64,000 nucleotides of DNA from Pseudarthrobacter cellobiosi (GTDB taxonomy: Bacteria; Actinomycetota; Actinomycetes; Actinomycetales; Micrococcaceae). The DNA is taken from positions 1 to 64,000 of the forward strand of contig NZ_JAMXBJ010000043.1 of the NCBI RefSeq assembly GCF_023913755.1, in the 5' to 3' direction. Positions within the stretch are counted from its first letter, which is position 1. Every line of letters starts with the position of its first letter. The position numbers were made by a program, and so were the translations under genes. Positions 42,885 to 52,960 of this stretch are shown here, piece after piece. The notes beneath the pieces are model-generated. The model was not told the DNA's origin, did no database searches, and saw nothing but the letters and a program-made list of their open reading frames with translations.

Positions 42885-45107
42885 ATGACCGTTTCCATGC
42901 CCGCCGTTCCTTCCGCAATCCGGCAGAAGCCGCTGTTCAGCACCGTACTCGTCGCCAACCGCGGGGAGATCGCCTGCCGCGTCATCCGCACACTGCGTGC
43001 CCTGGGCATCCGATCCGTAGCCGTCTACAGCGACGCCGACGCCGGGGCCCGCCACGTTCGCGAGGCTGACACCGCCGTGCGGATCGGCCCTGCCGCCGCG
43101 GGAGAAAGCTACCTGAAGATCGAGGCGATCCTCCAGGCCTGCCGTGATACCGGCGCCGAGGCAGTCCACCCCGGCTACGGCTTCCTCAGCGAGAACGTCG
43201 ATTTTGCCCGCGCCCTCGAAGCCGCCGGCATCACCTTCATCGGCCCCGGCGTTGAGTCCCTGAACGTCATGGGAGACAAGATCCGGTCCAAGAACCACGT
43301 GGCCGGCTACGGAGTCCCCGTAGTGCCGGGCATCGCCGAACCGGGCATGACTGACGCGCAACTCATGGAGGCCGCGCCCGCCGTCGGGTTCCCGCTGCTC
43401 ATCAAACCGTCAGCGGGCGGCGGCGGCAAGGGCATGCACATCGTGGAGCGCCACGAGGACCTCGAAGCCACGCTGGCCGCCGCCCGCCGCGTCGCCGCGA
43501 GCGCCTTCGGCGATGACACCCTTTTCCTTGAACGGCTGGTCCGCACGCCGCGGCACATCGAGGTCCAGGTCCTGGCGGACAACCACGGCAACGTGATCCA
43601 TCTGGGGGAGCGGGAGTGCTCGCTGCAGCGCCGCCACCAGAAGGTGATTGAGGAAGCGCCGTCGCCGCTGCTGGAGTCATTGCACGACGACGGGGCCACC
43701 CGGGCTCGGATCGGCGAGGCCGCCTGCCAGGCGGCCCGCAGCGTCCACTACAGCGGCGCGGGAACTGTGGAGTTCTTGGTCTCCGACGAGGCCCCTGACG
43801 AGTTCTTCTTTATGGAGATGAATACCCGTCTCCAGGTGGAGCACCCGGTGACCGAAATGGTCACCGGCGTGGACCTGGTCGAATGGCAGGTTCGCATCGC
43901 CTCCGGTGAGGAACTGACCGTCCGCCAGGCCGACGTCGAACTTAACGGGCACGCCGTCGAAGCCCGCGTCTACGCGGAAATCCCGGAGCGGAACTTCATG
44001 CCGTCCACAGGGACCGTGCTCCTGCTGGACGAAATGCCCGATCACGGAGCCGGCATGATCCGGGTGGATTCGGCCCTGCTTGAGGGCCTGGAGATCTCCT
44101 CCAGCTACGATCCGATGATCTCCAAAGTCATCGCGTGGGGCCCGGACCGCTCCGTTGCCCTGGATACCCTGGACGCGGCACTCGCCGGCTACACAGCCCT
44201 TGGCATCGACACGAATGTTGAGTACCTGAGGCTGCTGATCAACGACGACGACGTCCGCGCCGGGCATCTCGACACCGGCCTGATCGAGCGCAAGATGCCG
44301 GACTTCGCCTTCCGGCGGATTGACGACGCCGAAGTGGTCGCGGCCGCCTTGTACGCCGTTGTGAGCGGGGAACAGGACAGCACGGTGACGCCCTCCGGTC
44401 CCTGGCAGGCCAGCGACGGCTGGCGGATCGGCGCGCCGGCGCCCCGGCGGATCAGCCTGGGAACGCCCGACGGCGGCATCGCAACAGTGAGTGTCACAGG
44501 CGGTGTGGCCGCCGGCCCGGTCCAGGTCTGTGTCGGTGACGGGCCATGGCGGACGGCCTCGCTGCGACTGCCGGGCCGCGGGAGCCTGGTCCTTACCCTG
44601 GACGGCGAAACCACGGACTACTCGCTGGCGCCGGCGGACGCGGGCCCGGTCAACTTCACCCCGGACAACCTGCCCTCAGGAGTTCCCGCGGAACTGTTCC
44701 TCGGCAACGGAGGCTGGTCCTGCCGGCTGGAGGTGCTGACGAGGGAGTCACGGCTTGTCCGGGTTCTTGCCGCCGTCGAGCGCGAGGCAGGTACCGCGGA
44801 CCCGGAGGTGCGCTCGCCTATGCCCGGAACGGTGGTGTCCGTTGCCGTCAGCAACGGCGACACCGTGGAAGCCGGCCAGGTTCTCCTCTCCGTGGAAGCC
44901 ATGAAGATGGAACACCAGCTGGTGGCAGAGGTGGCCGGCACGGTCCACATCAGCGTCAAGGCCGGTCAGCCGGTCAAAGCGGACCAGGTGCTGGCCACCA
45001 TCCACCCTTCAACCACCGATTCAGATGCAGATTCACTTCAGGATTCCAACACGGAGTCGAACAAGGATTCCAACAAGGACTCCAACAACACAGGCAAGGG
45101 AGCCTAG
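42885..45107 (+). CDS. accA1: 3-Methylcrotonyl-CoA carboxylase alpha (biotin carboxylase-BCCP)
   Basis: This 740-residue protein has a biotin carboxylase domain (about 18-465) with VLVANRGEIACRVIRTLR, the ATP-grasp loop SAGGGGKGM and FFFMEMNTRLQVEHPVTEM. A linker domain follows, then BCCP with biotinyl-Lys674 in EAMKMEH. The last 32 residues are an odd Asp/Ser/Asn/Lys tail (repeats of DSNK) not found in the usual family. It works with accD1. The acyl-CoA dehydrogenase gene follows after 2 nt. Confidence 0.95.
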   Translation: MTVSMPAVPSAIRQKPLFSTVLVANRGEIACRVIRTLRALGIRSVAVYSDADAGARHVREADTAVRIGPAAAGESYLKIEAILQACRDTGAEAVHPGYGFLSENVDFARALEAAGITFIGPGVESLNVMGDKIRSKNHVAGYGVPVVPGIAEPGMTDAQLMEAAPAVGFPLLIKPSAGGGGKGMHIVERHEDLEATLAAARRVAASAFGDDTLFLERLVRTPRHIEVQVLADNHGNVIHLGERECSLQRRHQKVIEEAPSPLLESLHDDGATRARIGEAACQAARSVHYSGAGTVEFLVSDEAPDEFFFMEMNTRLQVEHPVTEMVTGVDLVEWQVRIASGEELTVRQADVELNGHAVEARVYAEIPERNFMPSTGTVLLLDEMPDHGAGMIRVDSALLEGLEISSSYDPMISKVIAWGPDRSVALDTLDAALAGYTALGIDTNVEYLRLLINDDDVRAGHLDTGLIERKMPDFAFRRIDDAEVVAAALYAVVSGEQDSTVTPSGPWQASDGWRIGAPAPRRISLGTPDGGIATVSVTGGVAAGPVQVCVGDGPWRTASLRLPGRGSLVLTLDGETTDYSLAPADAGPVNFTPDNLPSGVPAELFLGNGGWSCRLEVLTRESRLVRVLAAVEREAGTADPEVRSPMPGTVVSVAVSNGDTVEAGQVLLSVEAMKMEHQLVAEVAGTVHISVKAGQPVKADQVLATIHPSTTDSDADSLQDSNTESNKDSNKDSNNTGKGA

Positions 45108-45109
45108 CC

Positions 45110-46273
45110 ATGGCAGATTTTGAGCTCAGCGAGGAATACCAGGACCTCAGCGACACCGTCCGGGATTTCGCGGACAACGTGGTGGCGCCGGTCTCGGCCA
45201 AGCATGATGAGGAGCACAGCTTCCCGTACGAGGTGGTGTCCCAGATGGCGGACATGGGCCTGTTCGGGCTGCCGTTCCCGGAAGAGCACGGTGGGATGGG
45301 CGGGGACTACTTCGCTTTGGCGCTCGCCCTCGAACAGCTGGGCCGGGTGGACCAGTCCGTGGCCATCACGCTGGAAGCAGGCGTCTCCCTCGGCGCAATG
45401 CCGGTGTACCGGTTCGGCACCGAGGCTCAGAAGGAGGAGTGGCTCCCGCTGCTGGCATCGGGCAAGGCGCTCGCCGGGTTCGGACTCACGGAGCCGGAAG
45501 CAGGCTCTGACGCCGGCGGGACCAAAACCCACGCCCATCGTGAGAACGGTGACTGGGTGATCAACGGCAACAAGGAATTCATCACCAACTCCGGGACCGA
45601 CATCACGCGTCTGGTCACGGTCACCGCGGTGACGGGTCAGAAGGAACGCAAGGATGGCAGCCTCAAGAAGGAGATTTCCACCATCCTGGTGCCCACCACC
45701 ACGCCGGGTTTCAGGGCGGAGAAGGCCTACAACAAAGTGGGCTGGAACGCCTCGGACACGCACCCGCTGACGCTCAAGGACGTCCGGGTGCCGGAGGCGA
45801 ACCTGCTCGGTGAGGAGGGGCGGGGTTACGCGAATTTCCTTTCCATCCTGGACGAGGGCCGGATTGCCATCGCGGCTTTGGCGACGGGGGCGGCCCAGGG
45901 CTGTGTTGATTTGTCGGTGAAGTACGCCAAGGAACGCAGCGCGTTTGGCCATCGCATCGGCAAGTATCAGGCCATCTCCTTCAAGATCGCCCGCATGCAG
46001 GCACGGGCTCATACGGCCCGCCTGGCGTACTACGACGCCGCGTCGAGGATGCTGGCGGGGAAGCCGTTCAAGACGCAGGCGGCCATCGCTAAGATGGTCG
46101 CAGGCGAGGCGGCCATGGACAACGCGCGGGATGCCACCCAGGTATTCGGCGGCTATGGCTTCATCAACGAATTCACCGTGGCACGCCACTACCGCGACTC
46201 CAAGATCCTTGAAGTCGGTGAGGGCACCACGGAAGTCCAGCTGATGCTGATCGCCCGCGAACTCGGACTGTAA
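45110..46273 (+). CDS. Acyl-CoA dehydrogenase, probable isovaleryl-CoA dehydrogenase (FadE19-like)
   Basis: The 387-residue FAD enzyme probably oxidises isovaleryl-CoA to 3-methylcrotonyl-CoA, the step before the carboxylase. It shows [44 protein letters not shown] and [12 protein letters not shown] followed by [10 protein letters not shown], where the Glu of GEGT is in the catalytic position of most acyl-CoA dehydrogenases. Substrate is inferred from the operon and from Rv2500c at the same position. Confidence 0.9.
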   Translation: MADFELSEEYQDLSDTVRDFADNVVAPVSAKHDEEHSFPYEVVSQMADMGLFGLPFPEEHGGMGGDYFALALALEQLGRVDQSVAITLEAGVSLGAMPVYRFGTEAQKEEWLPLLASGKALAGFGLTEPEAGSDAGGTKTHAHRENGDWVINGNKEFITNSGTDITRLVTVTAVTGQKERKDGSLKKEISTILVPTTTPGFRAEKAYNKVGWNASDTHPLTLKDVRVPEANLLGEEGRGYANFLSILDEGRIAIAALATGAAQGCVDLSVKYAKERSAFGHRIGKYQAISFKIARMQARAHTARLAYYDAASRMLAGKPFKTQAAIAKMVAGEAAMDNARDATQVFGGYGFINEFTVARHYRDSKILEVGEGTTEVQLMLIARELGL

Positions 46274-46301
46274 CCAGCCCGCTGGTCGGGAATGCCACGC
46301 A

Positions 46302-46343
46302 GTGGTCGAGCCTGCTACGCGGTGGCCGAGCCTGTCGAGACCC
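46302..46343 (+). repeat. Two dispersed-repeat copies ahead of scoA
   Basis: GTGGTCGAGCCTG (46302-46314, truncated) and GTGGCCGAGCCTGTCGAGAC (46322-46341) lie in tandem in the 85-bp gap before scoA. They match the repeat found in the E2 linker. The second ends just before the scoA ribosome-binding site AAAGGA. Confidence 0.8.
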
Positions 46344-46358
46344 TTGAAAGGACCAACG

Positions 46359-47153
46359 ATGATCAACAAGGTTGTTGCCAGCGCCGAGGAAGCCATTGCG
46401 GACATTCCCGACGGCGCGTCGCTCGCGGTGGGAGGGTTCGGCCTCTGCGGAATCCCGGTAGCACTGATCGATGCCCTGCACCGGCACGGCACCAAGGACC
46501 TCGAAACTGTCAGCAACAACTGCGGCGTGGACGACTGGGGGCTGGGCGTCCTGCTCCGTGACGGCAGGATCCGGCGGACCGTCAGTTCCTACGTCGGCGA
46601 GAACAAGGAGTTCGCGCGCCAGTACCTGTCCGGTGAGCTTGAGGTGGTCCTCACCCCGCAGGGAACGCTCGCGGAAAAGCTCCGGGCCGGCGGCGCCGGG
46701 ATCCCCGCTTTCTACACCAAGGCGGGGGTCGGCACGCAGGTGTCCGACGGCGGCCTGCCGCAGAAGTACGACGCCGACGGCGGCATCGCGATTGCCTCCG
46801 CCGCCAAGGAAGTCCGGACTTTCAACGATGTGGACTACGTCCTGGAGGAATCCCTGACACCCGATTTCGGCTTGGTCCACGCCTGGAAGGGTGACCGCCA
46901 CGGCAACCTGGTTTTCCACGCCACCGCCATGAACTTCAACCCGCTCTGCGCCATGGCAGGAAAAATCACCATCGCCGAGGTGGAGGAGCTGGTGGAACCG
47001 GGCGATCTGGACCCCGAACACGTCCACACGCCCGGCATCTTTGTCCAGCGGGTGGTGGTTGTGCCCTCCGGTGAGAAGAGGATCGAAAAGCGGACCGTCG
47101 CCCTTGCCCAGGCCACTGGAACCGAAAGCGCCACCGAACAGGCAGGAGCGTAG
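46359..47153 (+). CDS. scoA: 3-Oxoacid CoA-transferase subunit A
   Basis: The 264-residue alpha chain of the succinyl-CoA:3-oxoacid CoA-transferase. The N-terminus [32 protein letters not shown] (parts) and [22 protein letters not shown] are diagnostic. It activates acetoacetate, an end product of leucine breakdown, with CoA from succinyl-CoA. ATG 46359 has AAAGGA 7 nt upstream. scoB follows after 2 nt. Confidence 0.95.
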   Translation: MINKVVASAEEAIADIPDGASLAVGGFGLCGIPVALIDALHRHGTKDLETVSNNCGVDDWGLGVLLRDGRIRRTVSSYVGENKEFARQYLSGELEVVLTPQGTLAEKLRAGGAGIPAFYTKAGVGTQVSDGGLPQKYDADGGIAIASAAKEVRTFNDVDYVLEESLTPDFGLVHAWKGDRHGNLVFHATAMNFNPLCAMAGKITIAEVEELVEPGDLDPEHVHTPGIFVQRVVVVPSGEKRIEKRTVALAQATGTESATEQAGA

Positions 47154-47155
47154 CC

Positions 47156-47923
47156 ATGGAGTCCAACAGCACGCAGGGAGCGCCTCCCCGCCCCGAAGCC
47201 GTCCGGCCCGAATACCGGCGTGCCGCCGTCGGCCATCCGGAAGGCACCAATCCGGACGCCAAAGGGTGGACGCGCAACGAACTGGCCGCCCGGGTGGCCC
47301 GGGAACTCAGCAACGGGCAGTACGTCAACCTCGGCATCGGCATGCCCACCCTCATTCCCAACTACATCCCGGCAGGCGTCGAGGTGGTGCTCCACTCGGA
47401 GAACGGGATCCTGGGCGTGGGACCGTACCCCACCGAGGACGCAGTGGATCCGGACCTCATCAACGCCGGCAAGGAAACCGTCACGGTTAACAAGGGGGCC
47501 GCATTCTTCGATTCCGCTTCGTCGTTCGGCATGATCCGCGGCGGGCATGTGGATGTGGCCGTGCTCGGCGCCATGGAGGTGGCGCAGAACGGCGACCTGG
47601 CCAACTGGATGATTCCGGGCAAGATGGTCAAAGGCATGGGCGGGGCCATGGACCTGGTCTTCGGCGCCAAGAAGGTGATCGTGATGATGGAGCACATGGA
47701 CCGCAACGGCAAGCCCAAGATCGTGGAGCACTGCTCGCTGCCGCTGACCGGCAAGGCCTGCGTGGACCGGATCATCACCGACCTCGCCGTGATCGACGTC
47801 GTCACCGAAGTCGGGCGGTCCCGGTTGGTTCTCCGCGAGCTGGCTCCCAACGTCTCCGTGGAGGACGTGGCGGCGGCCACCGGCGCCGAACTGTTCGAAG
47901 AGGACCAGGAGCTCACCGTATGA
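47156..47923 (+). CDS. scoB: 3-Oxoacid CoA-transferase subunit B
   Basis: The 255-residue beta chain. The active-site Glu that forms the CoA thioester is in [13 protein letters not shown]. Further family segments are [33 protein letters not shown] and [15 protein letters not shown]. The N-terminal 35 residues are a polar extension. Its stop overlaps the MaoC-protein start by 4 nt (ATGA). Confidence 0.96.
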   Translation: MESNSTQGAPPRPEAVRPEYRRAAVGHPEGTNPDAKGWTRNELAARVARELSNGQYVNLGIGMPTLIPNYIPAGVEVVLHSENGILGVGPYPTEDAVDPDLINAGKETVTVNKGAAFFDSASSFGMIRGGHVDVAVLGAMEVAQNGDLANWMIPGKMVKGMGGAMDLVFGAKKVIVMMEHMDRNGKPKIVEHCSLPLTGKACVDRIITDLAVIDVVTEVGRSRLVLRELAPNVSVEDVAAATGAELFEEDQELTV

Positions 47924-48525
47924 GCGCGGCTTCGGCAGGCTCAACCCCCGACGACCCGGGCGCAACCACCGACGCCCCCCGGATCATCGAACAACGCGGC
48001 CTGTACTTTGACGAACTCGAAGAAGGCGTTGTCTACGCGCACCGGCCCGGCCGCACCGTGACCGAGGCGGACAACGTCCTGTTCACCACGCTCACCATGA
48101 ACACCCAGGCCCTGCACCTGGATGCCGCCTGGAGCGCAGGGCAGCCGTTCGGCCAGCGGCTGGTCAACTCCATGTTCACGCTGTCCACCCTGGTGGGGCA
48201 GTCCGTCTCCCAGCTCACCCAGGGCACCATCATCGCCCAGCTGGGCCTGACCGACGTCTCCTTCCCGCACCCGCTGTACCACGGCGACACGCTCTACACC
48301 GAGACGGTTATTACGCAGAAACGCCTCTCGGGATCGCGACCCGGCCAGGGGATTGTGACCATGCAGCACACCGGGCGGAACCAGGACGGCACCGTGGTGG
48401 CGCTGGCCACTCGGAGCTGCCTGATGTGGACCCGGGACGCCCATGTGGCGCAGTCTTCTGGACAATACGTGCAGCCTGCGGGAGCTGAAAAGGGGAGCGT
48501 GCCGGGCCCCAAAAGAGGACAATGA
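47920..48525 (+). CDS. MaoC-family dehydratase (Rv2499c-like), probable (R)-specific hydratase
   Basis: This 201-residue hotdog-fold protein shows [38 protein letters not shown] in parts ([20 protein letters not shown]), and [11 protein letters not shown]. In the leucine route it would hydrate 3-methylglutaconyl-CoA to (R)-HMG-CoA; this is inferred from the operon. The first 15 codons overlap an inverted copy of the dispersed repeat, giving ASAGSTPDD. It is followed by CitE after 4 nt. Confidence 0.85.
   Translation: MSAASAGSTPDDPGATTDAPRIIEQRGLYFDELEEGVVYAHRPGRTVTEADNVLFTTLTMNTQALHLDAAWSAGQPFGQRLVNSMFTLSTLVGQSVSQLTQGTIIAQLGLTDVSFPHPLYHGDTLYTETVITQKRLSGSRPGQGIVTMQHTGRNQDGTVVALATRSCLMWTRDAHVAQSSGQYVQPAGAEKGSVPGPKRGQ
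47928..47949 (-). repeat. Inverted dispersed-repeat copy in the MaoC 5' end
   Basis: The 22 bases 47928-47949 (core TTCGGCAGGCTCAAC) match 19 of 22 positions of the reverse complement of the unit in the E2 linker. They lie 8 nt into the MaoC coding region. Confidence 0.7.
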
Positions 48526-48529
48526 CCGT

Positions 48530-49369
48530 ATGACATTTGTGATGGGTCCCGCCCTGCTCTTCTGCCCTGCCGACCGCCCGGAGCGCTTCCCCAAGGCCGC
48601 CCAACGCGCCGACGCTGTCATCGTGGACCTCGAGGACGCCGTGGCACCCGCGGACAAACAGCGGGCGCGCGGCGCCATCCTGGCCCAGCTGGGCGCTGCC
48701 GGGGAGGGGCCCGAACTTGACCCCAGCCGCACCATCATCAGGATCAACCCGGCGGGCACCGACCAGTTCGAGAAGGACCTGCACTGCCTGGCCCACACGC
48801 CGTACCGCACCGTGATGCTGGCCAAGGCCGAGAGCGCGGCCCAACTCGAAGCCCTGGCGGACTACCACGTCATCGCCCTGTGCGAGACCGCCGTCGGAGT
48901 CCTCAACGCGCCCGCCATCGCGGCGGCCCCCAACGTGGTGGCACTGATGTGGGGCGCCGAGGACCTGCTGGCTTCCCTTAGCGGTACGTCCAGCAGAACG
49001 GACGACGGCGGCTACCGCGCCGTGGCGCTGCATGCCCGGTCCGCGGTGCTGCTCGCCGCCCGGGCTTTCGGGAAAGAAGCCGTGGACGCCGTGTACGTCA
49101 ACATCCCGGACCTTGACGGGCTGGCTCTGGAGGCCGCTGATGCAGCAGCGTCAGGATTCGGCTCCAAAGCCTGCATCCATCCCACGCAGGCGGCCGTTGT
49201 ACGGGGCGCCTATGCCCCGTCCGAGGCCGACGTCGCCGCCGCCACAGAACTGCTGCAGGTCGCGGCTGTTGCCGGATCCGGCGTGTTCCAGCACGGCGGC
49301 AAAATGATCGATGGCCCCATCCTCAAGCACGCCGAAGCCACCGTCCGCCGGGCAGGCATCCGCTCGTAG
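48530..49369 (+). CDS. CitE-family lyase, probable (R)-3-hydroxyacyl-CoA lyase (Rv2498c-like)
   Basis: The 279-residue HpcH/HpaI-superfamily TIM barrel. Metal and substrate residues lie in PADRPERF, VDLEDAVAP, and CIHPTQAAVV. In M. tuberculosis the orthologue in the same locus, Rv2498c, cleaves (R)-HMG-CoA to acetyl-CoA and acetoacetate, replacing the classical HMG-CoA lyase absent here. ATG 48530 has GAGG 11 nt before it. Last gene of the operon. Confidence 0.88.
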   Translation: MTFVMGPALLFCPADRPERFPKAAQRADAVIVDLEDAVAPADKQRARGAILAQLGAAGEGPELDPSRTIIRINPAGTDQFEKDLHCLAHTPYRTVMLAKAESAAQLEALADYHVIALCETAVGVLNAPAIAAAPNVVALMWGAEDLLASLSGTSSRTDDGGYRAVALHARSAVLLAARAFGKEAVDAVYVNIPDLDGLALEAADAAASGFGSKACIHPTQAAVVRGAYAPSEADVAAATELLQVAAVAGSGVFQHGGKMIDGPILKHAEATVRRAGIRS

Positions 49370-49397
49370 GGCCACCAGGGCAGCAATCACAGGAGCG

Positions 49398-49457
49398 CCG
49401 AATCGCCAGGGGCTGGAATCTCCCGGTCCAGAATCACTGCGCCCCGAATCGCCAGGG
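49398..49457. repeat. 14-bp direct repeat between converging genes
   Basis: CCGAATCGCCAGGG recurs exactly at 49398-49411 and 49444-49457. GAATC appears five times in the 94-bp gap between citE and the LMF gene. No hairpin terminator is visible there. Confidence 0.8.
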
Positions 49458-49463
49458 CGGGAA

Positions 49464-50939
49464 TCACCGCCGCCGCCCGCGGGAACCGCCAAGGGACAGT
49501 GGCGGGATGGCCTCATAGAGCGGCATCCGGACCCAGCGCTCGCCCGTCTCCCGGAACTCTGCCCTGGTGGCGAAACGGTACAGGTAGCTGTTGACGCGCA
49601 CCCAACGCGGCGGATCGCCGTCGAACGGGTCGGCGTGGAGTAGCCGCAGCGTCCGCTGGTCCGCCTCCAGCAGTTTCGTGAGGAACGCGTAAAACCACTC
49701 CTCGTGGATGGTGCGCAACGGCAAGAACCACATCAGCCAGTCCAGCCGCAGGTGGTAGGGCGCCCACTGGCGGGGCAGCCGGCGGAGATCTCCGGGTTTG
49801 CCCTTAAACCCATATTCGCGCCAGTCTGCTGAGTCCTCAGGTTCTTCGTCCAGGGTGCCCTCCACCAGGATCTCGACGCGGTGCTTGGTCACGGTGCCAA
49901 ACGCGCCGTACGTGTTGACCAGCTGCCAGCGGTTGAAGCTGGCATTCATCAGCTGCCCTTTGGAAAGCAGGTTGCGCAGCGGCCAGTAGCTGAGGACCAC
50001 CAGCAACAGCGTGGCCATCAGGGTGATGGCAAGCCAGTACGGGGGATTGCCGCGGCTGTCTTCCGGGGGATTCCAATCCAGCGGCAGGAACGGCAATACG
50101 GCGTGGGCCACGGGGTCGCTGACCGCGGCGAAGGCCAGCACAATGGCCATCCAGTTCAGCCATGCGAAGTTGCCGCTGGCCACCAGCCACAGCTGGGTGA
50201 AAATGATGATCCCGGCGGCCCCGCTTGCCAGTGGCTGTGGTGCGAAGAGAAAGAACGGCACCACCAGCTGGGCGAAATGGTTCCCCAGGACTTCCAGCCG
50301 GTGGAAGGGTTTGGGCAGGAGGTGTGCCTGGCGGCTCAAGGGCCCCGGCATGGGCTGGGTTTCATGGTGGTAGTAGAGGGCCGTCAGGTCACGCCACTCC
50401 CGGCCGCCGCGGATCTTGATCATCCCGGCACCGAACTCCAGCCGGAAGACGAGCCAGGCCAGAAGGATCAGGATGATGCGGGGCGGCTCCGTCTGGTCCG
50501 AGCCAAGGAACGCCACCGTGAACCCGGCCTCCAGCAGCAGCATTTCCCAGCCGAAGCTATAAAACGTCTGCCCCACGTTGACGATCGACATGTAAAGCAG
50601 CCACAGGGCCAGAAATGCGATCAGTGGAACCCACGGCGGCCCGAGCTGGGGGATGCCGGCCACCAGGAGGGCGGAAACTGCCAGCCCGGTGGCGCAGACA
50701 CCACGCAGCAGCCGGTCCGAATAGCGCCAGCGGAACAGCGTGGGCCGCCGGCGCGCGCTGAACCCATCCAGATAGTCCGGAACCGGCAACAGGCCACGTT
50801 CGCCCAGCAGCGCAGGGAACTGGTTCAGGGAGGACAGGAACGCAACAAAGAACAGTGCCGCCACACCTCGCTGCAGCACCTGCCGGGCGAATCCGTACTC
50901 CGGCGCATCGAACCAGGAAACCCAGTCCACGCAATCCAC
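49464..50939 (-). CDS. Lipase maturation factor family protein
   Basis: The 491-residue protein has about nine transmembrane helices and a C-terminal globular domain with WAPYHLRLDWLMWFLPL, EWFYAFLTKLLE and DPPRWVRVNSYLYRF. These segments are diagnostic of the LMF1/DUF1222 family. Vertebrate LMF1 is an ER chaperone for lipases; the bacterial role is unknown. The start is GTG 50939. It is divergent from the TSUP transporter with a 37-bp gap. Confidence 0.9.
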   Translation of the reverse strand: MDCVDWVSWFDAPEYGFARQVLQRGVAALFFVAFLSSLNQFPALLGERGLLPVPDYLDGFSARRRPTLFRWRYSDRLLRGVCATGLAVSALLVAGIPQLGPPWVPLIAFLALWLLYMSIVNVGQTFYSFGWEMLLLEAGFTVAFLGSDQTEPPRIILILLAWLVFRLEFGAGMIKIRGGREWRDLTALYYHHETQPMPGPLSRQAHLLPKPFHRLEVLGNHFAQLVVPFFLFAPQPLASGAAGIIIFTQLWLVASGNFAWLNWMAIVLAFAAVSDPVAHAVLPFLPLDWNPPEDSRGNPPYWLAITLMATLLLVVLSYWPLRNLLSKGQLMNASFNRWQLVNTYGAFGTVTKHRVEILVEGTLDEEPEDSADWREYGFKGKPGDLRRLPRQWAPYHLRLDWLMWFLPLRTIHEEWFYAFLTKLLEADQRTLRLLHADPFDGDPPRWVRVNSYLYRFATRAEFRETGERWVRMPLYEAIPPLSLGGSRGRRR

Positions 50940-50976
50940 GTTACGCCCGGCGTCGCCGTCCGCCCACTAGGATCGG

Positions 50977-51723
50977 ATGGTGTTTGCATTGGTGCTCATT
51001 GCCGTTGTTGCAGGGGCACTGGCCCAGCGGCTGGCCGGCCTCGGATTCGGCCTTCTCGTCTCTCCCGTACTGGTGGTGCTGCTCGGACCCTTCGACGGCG
51101 TCATGATCATCAACCTGTGCGGCGCAGCGTCATCCCTCCTGATCCTTTCCCGGGTCTGGCGGCATGTGGAGTGGAAGCGCTACTTCGGGCTGGCGCTCGC
51201 CGCCCTGGCAGGGGTACTGCCGGGTGCCTGGTTGGCCAGCAACGTGGCCGAGGCGCCGCTGGAGATCTGCATCGGCATCCTCCTCATCATCGCCCTGCTG
51301 GCTTCGCAGCGGCTGACCCACAGCTCATGGCGTGCCGGTGGCCCCGTTCCCATGGTCTCCCTCGGCTTCACCAGCGGACTGATGAACGCGGCAGCGGGCG
51401 TCGGCGGGCCGGCCATCACCGCGTACGCCATTGCCACCCGGTGGGAGCAGAAGAGTTTCGGCGCCACCCTCCAGCCCTATTTCGTGACCACCGGACTGTC
51501 TTCCCTGGTGATCAAGTACGTACTATCCGGTGGACATGTTCCCGGCCTGGACGGCTGGCAATGGTTCAGCATCCTTGCCGCCATGGTGGCGGGAATCATC
51601 GCGGGCGATCTGCTGTCCGGCAAGGTCAAACCGGCTGCCGTGCGGCGGATCGTTGTGGCCATCGCCTACATCGGAGCCGTATCCACGCTGGCCAAGGGTT
51701 TCATCGAGCTGGCGACGGGCTGA
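50977..51723 (+). CDS. TauE/SafE-family (TSUP) transporter
   Basis: The 248-residue membrane protein has eight helices in two repeats. The family-type GLGFGLLVSPVLVVLLGP at the start and SLGFTSGLMNAAAGVGGPAITAYA (in parts) at the second repeat identify it. It probably exports a sulfonate, sulfite or small organosulfur anion; not decidable here. 34 bp before dxr, so perhaps read together. Confidence 0.87.
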   Translation: MVFALVLIAVVAGALAQRLAGLGFGLLVSPVLVVLLGPFDGVMIINLCGAASSLLILSRVWRHVEWKRYFGLALAALAGVLPGAWLASNVAEAPLEICIGILLIIALLASQRLTHSSWRAGGPVPMVSLGFTSGLMNAAAGVGGPAITAYAIATRWEQKSFGATLQPYFVTTGLSSLVIKYVLSGGHVPGLDGWQWFSILAAMVAGIIAGDLLSGKVKPAAVRRIVVAIAYIGAVSTLAKGFIELATG

Positions 51724-51757
51724 CCGGTTGGCGGGCAAGGTGCGGGATACTTAACCA

Positions 51758-52942
51758 ATGCAGCCTCGCAGAATCGTCATCCTCGGATCCACCGGTTCCA
51801 TCGGCACCCAGGCGATTAACGTCGTCGACGGCGCCCCCCACCTTTTTGAGGTGGTGGCGCTCAGTGCCGGCGGCGGAAACCTCGAGCTGCTGGCCCGCCA
51901 GGCCGTCCACACGGGTGCCGCCGTCGTGGGCATCGCCGGGGGGGATCGGCGGCAGCTGCGGGACCTGATCTCCGAGGCTGCCCGCCACGCCGGACGGCAG
52001 GACTATCGCCCCGAAATCATCGCCGGCCCCGACGCCTCGGCCCGCATCGCCGCAGTAGAGGCGGACGTGGTTCTCAACGGCATTACCGGGTCCATCGGGC
52101 TCGCGCCGACCCTCGCCGCCCTGAAGTCAGGTGCAACGCTGGCGCTGGCCAACAAGGAATCGCTGATCGTGGGCGGAGCGCTCGTCAAGGCCGCCGCCCG
52201 TGAGGGGCAGATCGTGCCGGTGGATTCCGAGCACTCAGCGATAGCGCAGTGCCTGCGCTCAGGCTCCGCGGCCGAGGTTGAGAAGCTCATCCTGACGGCG
52301 TCCGGAGGTCCGTTCCGCGGCCGGACAAGGGAACAGCTCCACGACGTGACGCCGAAAGAGGCCCTGGCGCACCCCACGTGGGACATGGGGCTGATGGTCA
52401 CCACCAACTCGGCCACGCTCGTCAACAAGGGCCTTGAGCTCATAGAGGCCCATCTGCTGTTCGACGTGCCGCTGGACCGGATCGACGTTGTGGTCCACCC
52501 GCAGTCGGTGGTCCATTCCATGGTCCAGTTCATCGACGGGTCCGTCATCGCCCAGGCGTCCCCACCGGACATGCGGCTCCCCATTGCCTTAGGGCTGGGC
52601 TGGCCGGACAGAGTCCCCAAAGCGGCCTCCCCATGTGACTGGACCAAAGCCACCAGCTGGACGTTCGAACCGCTGGACACCGTCGCTTTCCCGGCCGTGG
52701 ACCTGGCCAAGGACGCCGCCGAGCAGGGGAGTACTTTTCCCGCCGTCTTTAACGCGGCAAACGAGGAAGCAGTCATGGCGTTCCACTCGGGACGCATCCG
52801 CTTCACCGAAATCGTGGACACCATCGATGCTGTCCTCAGCGAACATTCAGGATCCTCCGGGCTGACGCTGGAGTCGGTACTGGATGCTGAAGACTGGGCA
52901 CGTACGCGCGCCCACGAACGTTTAGCAGTCAGCAGTCTCTAG
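51758..52942 (+). CDS. dxr: 1-Deoxy-D-xylulose 5-phosphate reductoisomerase
   Basis: The 394-residue NADPH enzyme commits DXP to methylerythritol 4-phosphate, second step of the non-mevalonate isoprenoid pathway. It has the nucleotide-binding GSTGSIG (10-16), [12 protein letters not shown], the substrate/metal region [12 protein letters not shown], and [20 protein letters not shown] (in parts). dxr-rip1-ispG-GNAT-proS is the classic actinobacterial order. Confidence 0.97.
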   Translation: MQPRRIVILGSTGSIGTQAINVVDGAPHLFEVVALSAGGGNLELLARQAVHTGAAVVGIAGGDRRQLRDLISEAARHAGRQDYRPEIIAGPDASARIAAVEADVVLNGITGSIGLAPTLAALKSGATLALANKESLIVGGALVKAAAREGQIVPVDSEHSAIAQCLRSGSAAEVEKLILTASGGPFRGRTREQLHDVTPKEALAHPTWDMGLMVTTNSATLVNKGLELIEAHLLFDVPLDRIDVVVHPQSVVHSMVQFIDGSVIAQASPPDMRLPIALGLGWPDRVPKAASPCDWTKATSWTFEPLDTVAFPAVDLAKDAAEQGSTFPAVFNAANEEAVMAFHSGRIRFTEIVDTIDAVLSEHSGSSGLTLESVLDAEDWARTRAHERLAVSSL

Positions 52943-52960
52943 GAAGCAGCAGATCCACGC

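Noticed and set aside
49881..51968. 695-codon open frame on the plus strand opposite the LMF gene
   Set aside because: Its translation lacks any domain and crosses two real genes in other frames; the LMF protein on the minus strand has clear family motifs.
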